Shown: in pieces, positions 51,366 through 60,602 of the stretch
Numbering within the stretch: the stretch's first letter is position 1
How the letters are laid out: each line of letters opens with the position of its first letter
From: Gordonia sp. SL306
GTDB taxonomy: Bacteria > Actinomycetota > Actinomycetes > Mycobacteriales > Mycobacteriaceae
Reading direction: 5' to 3'
Assembly: GCF_026625785.1 (NCBI RefSeq)
Contig: NZ_CP113063.1
Location: 5,022,001 to 5,086,000, forward strand
Length of the DNA stretch: 64,000 nucleotides
Notes under the pieces: generated by a model
Told to the model about the DNA's origin: nothing
What the model saw: the letters and a program-made list of their open reading frames with translations, nothing else
Database searches by the model: none
Position numbers and translations under genes: made by a program

Positions 51366-53762
51366 ATGAGCACGGCCACGAAGGCGAAGAACAGGTCGCC
51401 TGCTGAACACCTCGCCGACACCCACGACCTGATCCGGGTGCACGGAGCGCGTGAGAACAACCTCAAAGATGTCAGTCTCGACATCCCCAAGCGCAGGCTG
51501 ACCGTGTTCACCGGGGTGTCCGGATCGGGAAAGAGCTCGTTGGTGTTCAGCACGATCGCTGCCGAGTCGCAGCGGATGATCAACGAGACCTACAGCGCAT
51601 TCGTGCAGGGCTTCATGCCGAACCTCGGCCGCCCCGACGTCGACGTCCTCGAGGGACTGACGACGGCGATCATCGTCGACCAGGAGCGGATGGGCGCCAA
51701 TCCGCGCTCGACGGTCGGTACCGCCACCGACGCCAACGCGATGTTGCGCATTCTGTTCAGTCGTCTCGGCAAGCCCTACATCGGTTCGCCGCAGGCATTC
51801 TCGTTCAACGTGGCGTCCATCAGCGGTGCGGGCGCGGTGAGCATCGAGAAGGCCGGTCGCACGGTCAAGGAGCGCCGCAGCTTCTCGATCACCGGCGGCA
51901 TGTGCCCGAGATGCGAGGGCCGTGGTGCGGTCTCGGACTTCGACCTGACGGCGCTCTACGACGAGTCCAAGTCGCTCAATGAGGGAGCCCTCACCATCCC
52001 CGGCTACAGCATGGAGGGCTGGTACGGCCGGATCTACCGGGGCTGTGGATGGTTCGATCCCGACAAGCCGATCAAGAAGTTCACCAAGCGTGAACTCAAT
52101 GATCTGCTCTACAAGGAGTCGACGAAGATCAAGGTCGAGGGGATCAACCTGACCTACCTTGGCTTGATCCCGCAGATCCAGAAATCGTTCCTGTCCAAGG
52201 ACCGTGAAGCGATGCAGCCCCACATCCGGGCCTTCGTCGATCGCGCGATCACGTTCACGACTTGTCCCGACTGCGACGGAACACGCCTCGCCGAGAGTGC
52301 ACGCTCGTCGAAGATCAAGGGCAAGAACATCGCCGACCTCTGCGCGATGCAGATCAGCGACCTCGCCGACTGGGTTCGCGACCTCGACGAGCCATCGGTG
52401 GGACCGTTGCTGACCAGTCTGGGGGAGACCCTCGACTCGTTCGTCGACATCGGGCTCGGCTACCTGTCTCTCGAGCGTCCGGCAGGCACACTGTCCGGCG
52501 GTGAAGCGCAACGCACGAAGCTGATCCGTCATCTCGGTTCGTCGCTCACCGACGTCACGTATGTGTTCGACGAGCCCACGATCGGTCTTCACCCACATGA
52601 CATCGACCGGATGAATGACCTGCTGCTACAGCTCCGAGACAAAGGCAACACCGTACTGGTCGTCGAACACAAACCGGAGGCGATCACCATCGCCGATCAC
52701 GTCGTCGATCTCGGCCCTCGGGCCGGCCGGGACGGGGGTGAGGTGGTCTTCGAGGGCACCGTGGCTGAGCTCCGAAAGAGCAGCACCCTCACCGGCAAGC
52801 ATCTCGACGATCGGGCCGCACTGAAGGAATCGGTGCGGACGTCTACGGGCGCACTGGAGATCCGTGGTGCGTCGACCCACAATCTGCAGAACGTAAACGT
52901 CGACATCCCCCTCGGCGTCCTCGTCGTCGTGACCGGCGTCGCCGGCTCGGGGAAGAGTTCACTGATCGACGGCTCGGTGGCCAGACGCGACGACGTCGTG
53001 TCGATCGATCAGGCGGCGATCAAAGGCTCCAGGCGCAGCAACCCCGCCACCTACACCGGTCTGCTCGATCCCATCCGGAAATCCTTCGCCAAGGCGAACG
53101 GTGTGAAACCTGCACTGTTCAGCGCGAATTCGGAGGGCGCATGCCCCAACTGCAAGGGGGCAGGGGTCATCTACTCCGATCTCGCGATGATGGCAGGTGT
53201 CGCCACCCCGTGTGAGGTCTGCGAGGGGAAGCGCTTCTCCGCAGAAGTGCTCGAGTACACCTTCGGCGGCCGTGACATCAGTGACGTCCTCACGATGTCG
53301 GTGGCCCAGGCCGAGGAGTTCTTCGGCTCCGGCGACGGGAAAATACCTGCGGCGCACAAGATCCTGGTCAGGTTGCGGGACGTGGGGCTCGGCTACCTCA
53401 CCATCGGGCAGCCTCTCACCACGTTGTCCGGCGGAGAACGTCAGCGCCTGAAGCTCGCGTCGCAGATGGGCGACAAGGGCGACGTCTACGTGCTCGACGA
53501 GCCGACCACCGGACTTCACCTCGCCGACGTCGAGCAGTTGCTGGAACTTCTCGACCGGCTGGTCGACGCCGGGAAATCCGTCATCGTGATCGAGCACCAT
53601 CAGGCCGTGATGGCACACGCCGACTGGATCATCGACCTCGGCCCGGGGGCCGGACACGACGGCGGACGCGTGGTCTTCGAGGGGACGCCGAGCGACCTGG
53701 TCGGCGGTCGGTCCACACTCACCGCGCACCATCTGGCCGATTATGTGGGAGCGCCTTCCTGA
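51366..53762 (+). CDS. UvrA-like ABC ATPase, UvrA2/DrrC type
   Basis: The product is 798 aa, shorter than UvrA (~950). It has two ABC ATPase halves, with Walker A at GVSGSGKSS (~50) and GVAGSGKSS (~523). Signatures are LSGGEAQRTKL and LSGGERQRLKL, followed by FDEPTIGLHP and LDEPTTGLH. Zinc CxxC pairs are at MCPRCEGRG/CPDCDGT and ACPNCKGAG/CEVCEGKR. The UvrB-interaction domain appears to be missing, as in UvrA2 and the Streptomyces DrrC resistance protein. It should bind DNA or drug-DNA adducts rather than take part in classical nucleotide-excision repair. ATG 51366. Confidence 0.87.
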   Translation: MSTATKAKNRSPAEHLADTHDLIRVHGARENNLKDVSLDIPKRRLTVFTGVSGSGKSSLVFSTIAAESQRMINETYSAFVQGFMPNLGRPDVDVLEGLTTAIIVDQERMGANPRSTVGTATDANAMLRILFSRLGKPYIGSPQAFSFNVASISGAGAVSIEKAGRTVKERRSFSITGGMCPRCEGRGAVSDFDLTALYDESKSLNEGALTIPGYSMEGWYGRIYRGCGWFDPDKPIKKFTKRELNDLLYKESTKIKVEGINLTYLGLIPQIQKSFLSKDREAMQPHIRAFVDRAITFTTCPDCDGTRLAESARSSKIKGKNIADLCAMQISDLADWVRDLDEPSVGPLLTSLGETLDSFVDIGLGYLSLERPAGTLSGGEAQRTKLIRHLGSSLTDVTYVFDEPTIGLHPHDIDRMNDLLLQLRDKGNTVLVVEHKPEAITIADHVVDLGPRAGRDGGEVVFEGTVAELRKSSTLTGKHLDDRAALKESVRTSTGALEIRGASTHNLQNVNVDIPLGVLVVVTGVAGSGKSSLIDGSVARRDDVVSIDQAAIKGSRRSNPATYTGLLDPIRKSFAKANGVKPALFSANSEGACPNCKGAGVIYSDLAMMAGVATPCEVCEGKRFSAEVLEYTFGGRDISDVLTMSVAQAEEFFGSGDGKIPAAHKILVRLRDVGLGYLTIGQPLTTLSGGERQRLKLASQMGDKGDVYVLDEPTTGLHLADVEQLLELLDRLVDAGKSVIVIEHHQAVMAHADWIIDLGPGAGHDGGRVVFEGTPSDLVGGRSTLTAHHLADYVGAPS

Positions 53763-53812
53763 TCCGACGCGCGGAAACGCGATTTCCGGGGACATGGGAT
53801 CGCGGGCGGTCC

Positions 53813-53818
53813 TAGACT
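53813..53818 (+). promoter_or_regulatory. -10 box of the P450 transcript
   Basis: TAGACT places the transcript start near 53825, at the left arm of the inverted repeat. Confidence 0.45.
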
Positions 53819-53822
53819 CCGG

Positions 53823-53850
53823 TTGGAACAGATGCAAGAATCCGTTCCAA
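53823..53850. promoter_or_regulatory. Inverted repeat TTGGAAC-N14-GTTCCAA in the P450 leader
   Basis: TTGGAAC at 53823 and GTTCCAA at 53844 are perfect complements, separated by 14 nt. It lies just after the TAGACT box and 60 bp before the chosen start, as expected for an operator for a dimeric repressor or for a hairpin in the leader. Confidence 0.5.
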
Positions 53851-53909
53851 GAAGGCACGGGCAGCCCATCGTCCGTGTCGACGTCGATCAGACGAGGGAG
53901 TGGACGTCG

Positions 53910-55328
53910 GTGCAATCCGCGAAGAAGAGGTTCCAAGCCGGTCTCGGCGCATTGTCCAAGGCATACCCGAGCACACCGAGAGCATTGGCCGAGCCGCCGG
54001 CCGGGTCGGACCTCAAGCCGGTGATGGGCGACGCCGGCATGCCGTACCTGGGCAACACCCTGGAAGCGCTGGCCGACCCGTTGGGCAGTGCGATGGCGCG
54101 GTACGACAGGTTCGGCCCGGTCTCCTGGTCGGGCTCGCTGAACATGAACATCGTCACGCTGGTCGGGCCGGAGGCGATCGAATGCGCCTGGATGAACCGG
54201 CAGAAGGCGTTCTCGAGCGAAGAGGGCTGGGAACCGATGATCGGCCCGTTCTTCCGCCGCGGCATCATGCTGATGGATTTCGACGAGCACATGCATCACC
54301 GCCGAATCCTGCAGCAGGCGTTCACGCGTCCGCGACTCAACGGCTACCTCGACATCATGACGCCCCACATCGAGAAGACGCTGTCCAACTGGCAGGTCGG
54401 CACGGGCTTCCCGATGTACTCCCGCACGAAGGACCTGACCTTGTCGCTCGCCACCGAGGTCTTCGTCGGTGCGTCGCTCACCGAGGGCGAGGCGCACCGA
54501 CTCGAGAGTGCGTTCGAGGCGGCCGTCCGCGGCGGGCAGGCACTCGTGCGTGCCGACGTGCGGGACTGGACCTGGGCGCGGGGTCTGCGCGGGCGCGGGG
54601 ATCTGCAGCACTACTTCCGATCTGAGATCGCCGCTCGGCGGGCCGGCGACGGTGATGACCTGTTCAGCGTCCTCTGCCACAGCGAGGACGAGGACGGCAA
54701 CACCTTCAGCGACGAGGACGTCGTCAATCACATGATCTTCGTGATGATGGCCGCGCATGACACCAGCACCATCGCGTTGTCCATGCTCACGTACTTCCTC
54801 GGTCGGTACCCGCAATGGCAGGACAGGCTCCGGGAGGAATCCCTCGCGTTGGGGAAGTCGACGCTCGACTACGACGACATCGATTCGTTGCCGAGCCTCG
54901 ACCTCGCGTTCAAGGAGACGCTGAGGATCAACGCCCCGGTGGGCATGCTCTTCCGGAAGACCATCGCGGACACCGACATCCTCGGTCATTACGTACCCAA
55001 GGACACGCTCGTCGCCATCCACCCCTGGGCCTCGATGCTGCGTGAGGAATGGTGGCCGAACCCGACGCATTGGGACCCCGACCGGTTCTCACCCGATCGT
55101 CGTGAGGACAAGGTGCACCGTTTCGCGTGGGCGCCGTTCGGCGGGGGCGCACACAAGTGCATCGGCCTCTACTTCGGTGGGATGGAGGTCAAGTCGATCA
55201 TGCACCAGATGCTGCAGCGTTTCGAATGGTCGGTGCCCGCCGACTATCGGCTCGACCTCACCTACGGAACCGGCCCGACGCCCGCCGACGGCCTGCCGAT
55301 CGATATGCGACGGCGCGTGAGTCCCTGA
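53910..55328 (+). CDS. Cytochrome P450
   Basis: The product is 472 aa from GTG 53910, which has GAGGGAG 9 nt upstream. The open frame reaches back to a TTG at 53823, but that region holds the promoter and inverted repeat. The I-helix oxygen-activation motif is MAAHDTSTIAL (~281). The ExxR is in FKETLRIN. The haem ligand is Cys ~417 in FGGGAHKCIGLYFGG. It needs external ferredoxin/reductase partners, none in the window. Substrate unknown. It is 31 bp before the acyl-CoA dehydrogenase gene and is probably co-transcribed with it, so an acyl or terpene chain is possible. Confidence 0.92.
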   Translation: MQSAKKRFQAGLGALSKAYPSTPRALAEPPAGSDLKPVMGDAGMPYLGNTLEALADPLGSAMARYDRFGPVSWSGSLNMNIVTLVGPEAIECAWMNRQKAFSSEEGWEPMIGPFFRRGIMLMDFDEHMHHRRILQQAFTRPRLNGYLDIMTPHIEKTLSNWQVGTGFPMYSRTKDLTLSLATEVFVGASLTEGEAHRLESAFEAAVRGGQALVRADVRDWTWARGLRGRGDLQHYFRSEIAARRAGDGDDLFSVLCHSEDEDGNTFSDEDVVNHMIFVMMAAHDTSTIALSMLTYFLGRYPQWQDRLREESLALGKSTLDYDDIDSLPSLDLAFKETLRINAPVGMLFRKTIADTDILGHYVPKDTLVAIHPWASMLREEWWPNPTHWDPDRFSPDRREDKVHRFAWAPFGGGAHKCIGLYFGGMEVKSIMHQMLQRFEWSVPADYRLDLTYGTGPTPADGLPIDMRRRVSP

Positions 55329-55359
55329 CCCACTGCAGTCCACCCTGGAGGATCGACGC

Positions 55360-56637
55360 ATGGATTTCGCGTTGCCCGAATCGTTGACCGACTACCTGGC
55401 CGAACTCGATGCGTTCATCGACGACGAGATAGTCCCCTTGGAGCAGGCCGACGACAACGTCCGATTCTTCGATCATCGACGCGAGGACTCGAGAACAGAT
55501 TGGGGCCGGGACGGACTCCCGAGCGCCGACTGGGAGGCGCTCCTCGGCGAAGTACGTCGGCGCGCCGACGCTGCGGGCCATTTTCGCTACCCGTTCCCTT
55601 CGGAGTTCGGTGGACGTGATGGCTCCAACCTGGCCATGGCGGTCATCCGGGAGCATCTCGCAGGCAAGGGGCTCGGCCTGCACTGCGACCTCCAGAACGA
55701 GCACTGCATCGTGGGTAACAACATCGGCCTGCTGCTGATGCTGGAGTACGGCTCACCCGAGCAACGGGAGGAGTGGGTGGAAGATCTGGCAGCCGGACAG
55801 AAGTTCTTCGCCTTCGGCATCACCGAACCCGACCACGGCTCGGACGCCACGCATATGGAGACCACTGCGGTCCGCGACGGCGACACGTGGCTGATCAGCG
55901 GCGAGAAGACGTGGAACACCGGCATCCACGCCGCCCATCGGGACATCGTCTTCGCCCGAACGAGCGGCGATGCCGGTGACGCACGCGGCATCACGGCGTT
56001 CCTGGTGGACCCGAAGTCCGACGGATTCACGGTCGAGGAGTACCTGTGGACCTTCAACATGCCGACGGACCATGCCCACATCAGCCTGCGGGACGTACGT
56101 GTGCCGCACTCGGCCATCCTCGGCGAGGAGGGGCGCGGACTGCAGATCGTGCAACACTTCTTCAACGAGAATCGGATTCGCCAAGCGGCCTCGAGCCTCG
56201 GTGCCGCCCAATATTGCATCAACCGAGCTGTCGCGTACGCCAACGAGCGCTCGCCTTTCGGCCGGAAACTCTCCACCAATCAGGCGATCCAGTTTCCTCT
56301 CGTCGATCTGCACACCCGTGCTGCGATGCTGCGGGCGCTGGTTCGCGAAACGGCGTGGAAGATGGACACCGAGGGGCCCTTCGCGGCGTCCCAGGAGGTC
56401 TCCATGTGCAACTATCAGGCCAACCGATTGTGTTGCGACGCAGCGGACCAGGCCATGCAGACCTTCGGTGGGCGTGGTTACTCACGCCATGAACCCTTCG
56501 AACACATCTACCGCCATCACCGCCGGTATCGCATCACCGAGGGGGCCGACGAGATCCAGATGCGCCGGGTCGCCGGATACCTGTTCGGTTTCATGTCGGC
56601 TGGCGCGCCCAAAGGGGTCGGTCCGACTCAGGCCTGA
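55360..56637 (+). CDS. Acyl-CoA dehydrogenase
   Basis: The product is 425 aa. The flavin-binding motif is FAFGITEPDHGSDATHME (~150). The middle domain is VPHSAILGEEGRGLQIVQHFF. The C-terminal helical bundle has NRAVAYANERSPFGRKL and AMQTFGGRGYSRHEPFEHIYR. The Glu at ~394 (ITEGADEIQMRRVAGYLFG) is in the catalytic position of long-chain-type dehydrogenases. It oxidises an acyl-CoA with FAD. The stop overlaps the convergent hydrolase stop by 10 bp. Confidence 0.92.
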   Translation: MDFALPESLTDYLAELDAFIDDEIVPLEQADDNVRFFDHRREDSRTDWGRDGLPSADWEALLGEVRRRADAAGHFRYPFPSEFGGRDGSNLAMAVIREHLAGKGLGLHCDLQNEHCIVGNNIGLLLMLEYGSPEQREEWVEDLAAGQKFFAFGITEPDHGSDATHMETTAVRDGDTWLISGEKTWNTGIHAAHRDIVFARTSGDAGDARGITAFLVDPKSDGFTVEEYLWTFNMPTDHAHISLRDVRVPHSAILGEEGRGLQIVQHFFNENRIRQAASSLGAAQYCINRAVAYANERSPFGRKLSTNQAIQFPLVDLHTRAAMLRALVRETAWKMDTEGPFAASQEVSMCNYQANRLCCDAADQAMQTFGGRGYSRHEPFEHIYRHHRRYRITEGADEIQMRRVAGYLFGFMSAGAPKGVGPTQA

Positions 56638-57470
56638 CGCGTCGAGGACGGGGTCTGCTCGCCCAGTTGTGAGCGCGCCCAGGCGAGCGCGTGGTCGGCG
56701 ACCGCCTCCCATCCCGGCTCGGCGCACGTCCAGTGCGAGCGCCCCGGAAACTCGTGGAAGTCGGTGACGGCCGACGACTTCCGATAGTGGCGGGCGTTGG
56801 ACTTGTTCACCGAGGGCGGCATGATGTGGTCGGCCCCGCCTGCGATGAACAGCAGCGGTGCGCGATCGTCTCGCGAATAGTCCACCGCGGTCTCGAGATG
56901 TCGCGGCGTCAGGTTCGCGAAGACACCGTACCGCCACACCCATGCTCCGGGAGCGGGGATCGCGTAGCGGTCGTAGGCCGCCCGCGACTCCTCGTCGCTC
57001 ACGGTGTTGGTGAAGGCGTACTGGAACTCCTCATGCGTGAAACCCGCGGCCTTGTGGCGGTTGGAGGGGCGCTTGAGGATCGGGAACAACGACTTGAGCT
57101 GCGACGGCGGGTTCACGAGAACGCCCTCGGTCGGCGCGGAGTCGATCACCACCGCAGCGGCACCCAGCCCTCGATCGACCAGGAGCTGGGTCATGGTGCC
57201 GCCGAACGAGTGTCCGATGAGGATCGGCGCCGTGGGTAGCGATTCGATGATCCCCGCCAGATGGTCGACCGTGTCCTCGACGGTGAGGGAGGCGATCACG
57301 TCCGGGTTCTCCCGCAGCGCCTCGACCTCGATCTCGAAGCCGGGATAGGCGGGGGTCAGCACCTGCAGTCCCTTGTTCTCGTAGTAGGTCACCCAGTGTT
57401 CCCAACTCCGCGGTGTCATCCAGAGACCGTGGATCAGGACAACTGTGTCGGGAGAGGACGAGGAGGTCAT
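56628..57470 (-). CDS. Alpha/beta hydrolase
   Basis: The product is 280 aa. ATG 57470 is preceded by GGAGAA. The oxyanion loop is VVLIHGLWMTPRSWEHW, the nucleophile is Ser88 in ILIGHSFGGTMTQL, and the catalytic Asp and His are in LFIAGGADHIMPPSV and EFPGRSHWTCAEPGW. No signal peptide. Substrate unknown. It is divergent from a second, secreted hydrolase 255 bp away. Confidence 0.87.
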   Translation of the reverse strand: MTSSSSPDTVVLIHGLWMTPRSWEHWVTYYENKGLQVLTPAYPGFEIEVEALRENPDVIASLTVEDTVDHLAGIIESLPTAPILIGHSFGGTMTQLLVDRGLGAAAVVIDSAPTEGVLVNPPSQLKSLFPILKRPSNRHKAAGFTHEEFQYAFTNTVSDEESRAAYDRYAIPAPGAWVWRYGVFANLTPRHLETAVDYSRDDRAPLLFIAGGADHIMPPSVNKSNARHYRKSSAVTDFHEFPGRSHWTCAEPGWEAVADHALAWARSQLGEQTPSSTRQA

Positions 57471-57510
57471 AGTGTTCTCCGAAGATGTTCGCCGAGTGAG
57501 GGATTGGACG

Positions 57511-57522
57511 ATGGCCGGCCAT
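57511..57522. promoter_or_regulatory. 12-bp palindrome ATGGCCGGCCAT between divergent hydrolases
   Basis: A perfect palindrome is flanked by two direct ATTGGAC heptamers. It lies ~40 bp upstream of the minus-strand hydrolase start. Confidence 0.3.
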
Positions 57523-57570
57523 TGGACCGTGATGATATCGCCATCGCGCCCCGGCAACCTGGCCGATCGT

Positions 57571-57595
57571 GCACAGTTCTGTGCCCTGCGGGCAC
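57571..57595. promoter_or_regulatory. Two overlapping perfect inverted repeats
   Basis: GCACAG-TT-CTGTGC (57571-57584) and GTGCCC-TGC-GGGCAC (57581-57595) overlap. They could be a regulator site or alternative hairpins. Confidence 0.35.
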
Positions 57596-57725
57596 GCGTG
57601 GCGGTCGGTCGGCGTAACAGCGAGCGAACTCGGGCGGTGGCACTCACAATGAGACTGCGCGTCACTGCTCCGGCGTGTCCCGGTCCGGAGAGTCAGGTTC
57701 GCCCATCACGAAAGGTACTCAGGTC

Positions 57726-58574
57726 ATGCCTTCCACCGTTCTTTCCGGTCGGTCGCAACGTGCGCTCCTCGCCAGGGTCGCGGCCGCCGTGATCATCGTC
57801 CTCGGCATTCTCGGATTGTCGGCCGGCCCTGCTGCCGCAGCGCCACCGCCGAAGCCGGCGATCGTACTGGTGCACGGCGCATTCGCCGATGCCAGCGGCT
57901 GGCGCGACGTCGCGACGACGCTCAGGGGTCAGGGCTACCCGGTCCAGACCTTCGACAATCCGCTGCGTGGGCCGGCCCACGATTCGGCGCTTCTCGAGAA
58001 GCAACTCGCGGGCATCAAGGGGCCGGTGGTGCTGGTGGGGCACTCCTACGGTGGCGCGGTCATCACCAACACGCATGACCCCGATGTGGTCGCCAACGTG
58101 TACATCGCCGCATTCGCGCCTGCACGAGGTGAGTTCGTCCAGGGACTGCTCAACCCGCTGACCTTTCCGGGCAGCCGATTGCTCCCGCCCGCGCTGCAAT
58201 TGAAGGTCGTCGACGATCCCACCGGTCCGGGTGGCAAGAACCTCGACGGATACATCGCGCGGCCCTACTTCCGCGACATCTTCGCCCAGGACGTGAGTGT
58301 CGCGACGGCCGCCGACATGTTCGCCCATCAGAAGTCGGCCGCGCTCGTCGCGAACCTCGAACCGTCGGGCGATCCGTCGTGGCGCAATGTCCCGAGTTGG
58401 TACCTGGTGTCCCGGCAGGACCGTGTCATCCCGCCCGACCTGCAACGTTTCATGGCCTCCCGTGCCGCCAAGGGCCGCACCAGTGAGGTGGACGCGAGTC
58501 ACGCGTCTCTGGTGTCACGTCCGGGCGCCGTGGCCGCTGTCGTACTGAAGGCGGCCCGCGCTTCGCAACGGTGA
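57726..58574 (+). CDS. Secreted alpha/beta hydrolase
   Basis: The product is 282 aa. A signal peptide is clear: basic N-terminus, AAVIIVLGILGLSAG hydrophobic core and AAA cleavage region near 37-39. The oxyanion loop is IVLVHGAFADASGWRDV, the nucleophile is Ser107 in VLVGHSYGGAVITNT, Asp lies in VSRQDRVIPPDLQ, and the late His is in DASHASLVSRP. The sequence matches the salicylate-esterase-like alpha/beta hydrolases of actinobacteria. GAAAGG precedes the ATG. Confidence 0.87.
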   Translation: MPSTVLSGRSQRALLARVAAAVIIVLGILGLSAGPAAAAPPPKPAIVLVHGAFADASGWRDVATTLRGQGYPVQTFDNPLRGPAHDSALLEKQLAGIKGPVVLVGHSYGGAVITNTHDPDVVANVYIAAFAPARGEFVQGLLNPLTFPGSRLLPPALQLKVVDDPTGPGGKNLDGYIARPYFRDIFAQDVSVATAADMFAHQKSAALVANLEPSGDPSWRNVPSWYLVSRQDRVIPPDLQRFMASRAAKGRTSEVDASHASLVSRPGAVAAVVLKAARASQR

Positions 58575-58635
58575 CCACGGTGAGCCTGCTCCGCGGCTCG
58601 CTTGACGACTCGCGGAGCAGGCCCTGCCGGGAGGG

Positions 58636-59592
58636 ATGACCATGGTCGTCGTCTTCGATACCGCCGACGTGGTTCCCGCCGAGCGGATGGACGCCACGAT
58701 CGCGGAATTCCAACTGCAGTCTTTTCCGGCCCGCGTCACTTTCGACCCCTGCGACGACATCACAGCTGTGATGGAGCTGTGGCGGTACGGCGCCGTCAGC
58801 GTGTTCCGCGCACGAACCACCGGTCATCGCCTGTCGCGGACGTCAACGCATATTCGGCGGGGACCGACGGCCACGCTCGCGATCGCGGTACAGGAGAAGG
58901 GTGTCGGACACCTCGAACAGCACGGCGGCGAGGAGAGTTTTCGTCCGGGTGACCTGATGGTGGTCGATCTCGACGCCCCGTACGTCGCAGGGTGGGATGG
59001 CGCCGGGGCCGCGCGCAGCATCCGGGTACCGATACAGGACGCCGGAGTCCATCCCGATGAGCTGCCAGAACTGGTCCGACGTATCCGGGCGAGCCCTCTG
59101 CACGGAATCGTCGCGCGGCACATCTGGGAGCTCTGTGTTCCCGATTCCCCGGCGGATCGGCGGACACGGGGCCTGGTGGGAGAGGCGGGTTCGGCTCTGG
59201 TCCACGGATTGTTCGCGACCGTGCGCGATCCCGCCGATCAGATCCGATCGGATGCCTTGATGGCGATGGTCGCGGATTTCGTCCGCAGGCATCTGACTGA
59301 TCCCGGCCTGTCGGCCGGCATGATCGCGGATAATCTGGGGGTGTCCGTCACCGAGCTACGGCAACTCGCGACCTCCGAGCAGTTCGACCTCGACCGATGG
59401 ATGCTGGCCGAGCGCCTCCGGCTGGCCCGGTGCGTCATCGCCCGGCAAGGCTGTCAGTTGCGTGCCGACCAGTCCCGGTCGCTGGGTTTCGCGGATCGGG
59501 CACACTTCGCCGAAGAGTTCTCCGCCGCATACGGGCTCTCGCCACAGGAATGGCAACAGATCACGGCCGACCGCCGCGGCGCGGACGGCTGA
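58636..59592 (+). CDS. AraC-family regulator, first of three paralogues
   Basis: The product is 318 aa. The N-terminal sensor (residues 1-~195, AraC-binding-like, with LAIAVQEKGVGHLEQHGG and DLMVVDLDAPYVAGW) resembles that of the two genes downstream. The C-terminal ~100 residues hold the AraC HTH pair (AGMIADNLGVSVTELRQLA; GFADRAHFAEEFSAAYGLSP). HTH 1 is slightly diverged. The gene is 61 bp after the hydrolase stop. Confidence 0.88.
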   Translation: MTMVVVFDTADVVPAERMDATIAEFQLQSFPARVTFDPCDDITAVMELWRYGAVSVFRARTTGHRLSRTSTHIRRGPTATLAIAVQEKGVGHLEQHGGEESFRPGDLMVVDLDAPYVAGWDGAGAARSIRVPIQDAGVHPDELPELVRRIRASPLHGIVARHIWELCVPDSPADRRTRGLVGEAGSALVHGLFATVRDPADQIRSDALMAMVADFVRRHLTDPGLSAGMIADNLGVSVTELRQLATSEQFDLDRWMLAERLRLARCVIARQGCQLRADQSRSLGFADRAHFAEEFSAAYGLSPQEWQQITADRRGADG

Positions 59593-59616
59593 TCAGGAAA
59601 CGATTCGGGGCCAGCC

Positions 59617-60588
59617 ATGACAGTCGTGTTCAGCACAGAGGGGCTCGCCCCGGCCGATCGCGTGGAAGCGACCTGCGTTGCCATGCAGGAACAATCGGTG
59701 CCCTCGACCGTCCGGCTGGAGAATTCGATCGGGGTGCGGTCTCACATGGACGTCTGGACGTACGGGGACGCCAGCATCTTTCGGGCCGAGATGACCGGAT
59801 TCCGACTCATCCGCACCCAGAAGCAGATCGACTCCGGTCCGGGCGAGATGCTGGCGATCGCGATTCACGAAGGCTGTGTCGGAAAGCAGGAGCAATACGG
59901 GACCCAACGCTCGGTGCGCCCGAACGAGTTGATGCTGATGGACCTCAACTCCCCGTACGACTATCGACTCAGCGGGATCGGCGCGTCCCGATGTCTCCAT
60001 GTCCCGATCGACGCCGTCGGATTGCCCTACGAGGTGGTGAAATCGGCGGCCCTCCGGCTGCACGCCAGTCCCGTGGCGGCGATGACGGTCAACCACATCT
60101 CTCAGCTGACGGTGCAGGCCGAGACATTGACGTCGAGCGTGGCGGCCCGATCGCTGGGGGAAGCGAGTGTCGAACTCGCCCGGACCCTGATCGCGTCCGC
60201 GTACGACATCGATTACGCGCGGGGCGCGATGGCCGAGATGCTCCTGCCTCGCATCAGGTCCTACGTCAAACAGCATCTCGCGGATCCACACCTCTGCCCG
60301 CAATCTATCGCGGCCGCACACGGGATCTCGCCACGCCACCTCTTCAAGTTGTGCGCATCAGCGGAATTCAGCCTCGAACAGTGGATCATCGCCGAGCGCC
60401 TCGCGCGGGCACGTGAGGATCTGGCCAGACCCGAGTTGCGGTCATCCACGGTGTCGGCGATCGCGCACCACTGGGGCTTCACCAACGATTCGCACTTCAG
60501 CCGACGTTTTCGGATGATGTACGGCTTGTCGCCCCGTGCCTGGCGGCAGATGAGTTCGCTTGTCCCGGCTCCCAATCCGGACGCGTAG
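59617..60588 (+). CDS. AraC-family regulator, second of three paralogues
   Basis: The product is 323 aa. The sensor has LAIAIHEGCVGKQEQYG and NELMLMDLNSPYDYRL, aligned with the first paralogue. The DNA-binding domain is typical: QSIAAAHGISPRHLFKLCA, followed by HHWGFTNDSHFSRRFRMMYG and LSPRAWRQM. The gene starts 24 bp after the previous stop, so it lies in the same transcript. Confidence 0.92.
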   Translation: MTVVFSTEGLAPADRVEATCVAMQEQSVPSTVRLENSIGVRSHMDVWTYGDASIFRAEMTGFRLIRTQKQIDSGPGEMLAIAIHEGCVGKQEQYGTQRSVRPNELMLMDLNSPYDYRLSGIGASRCLHVPIDAVGLPYEVVKSAALRLHASPVAAMTVNHISQLTVQAETLTSSVAARSLGEASVELARTLIASAYDIDYARGAMAEMLLPRIRSYVKQHLADPHLCPQSIAAAHGISPRHLFKLCASAEFSLEQWIIAERLARAREDLARPELRSSTVSAIAHHWGFTNDSHFSRRFRMMYGLSPRAWRQMSSLVPAPNPDA

Positions 60589-60602
60589 CAGCGGACCGCG
60601 GC

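Noticed and set aside
52959-55070. 703-aa minus-strand frame
   Set aside because: Antisense to the UvrA-like and P450 genes.
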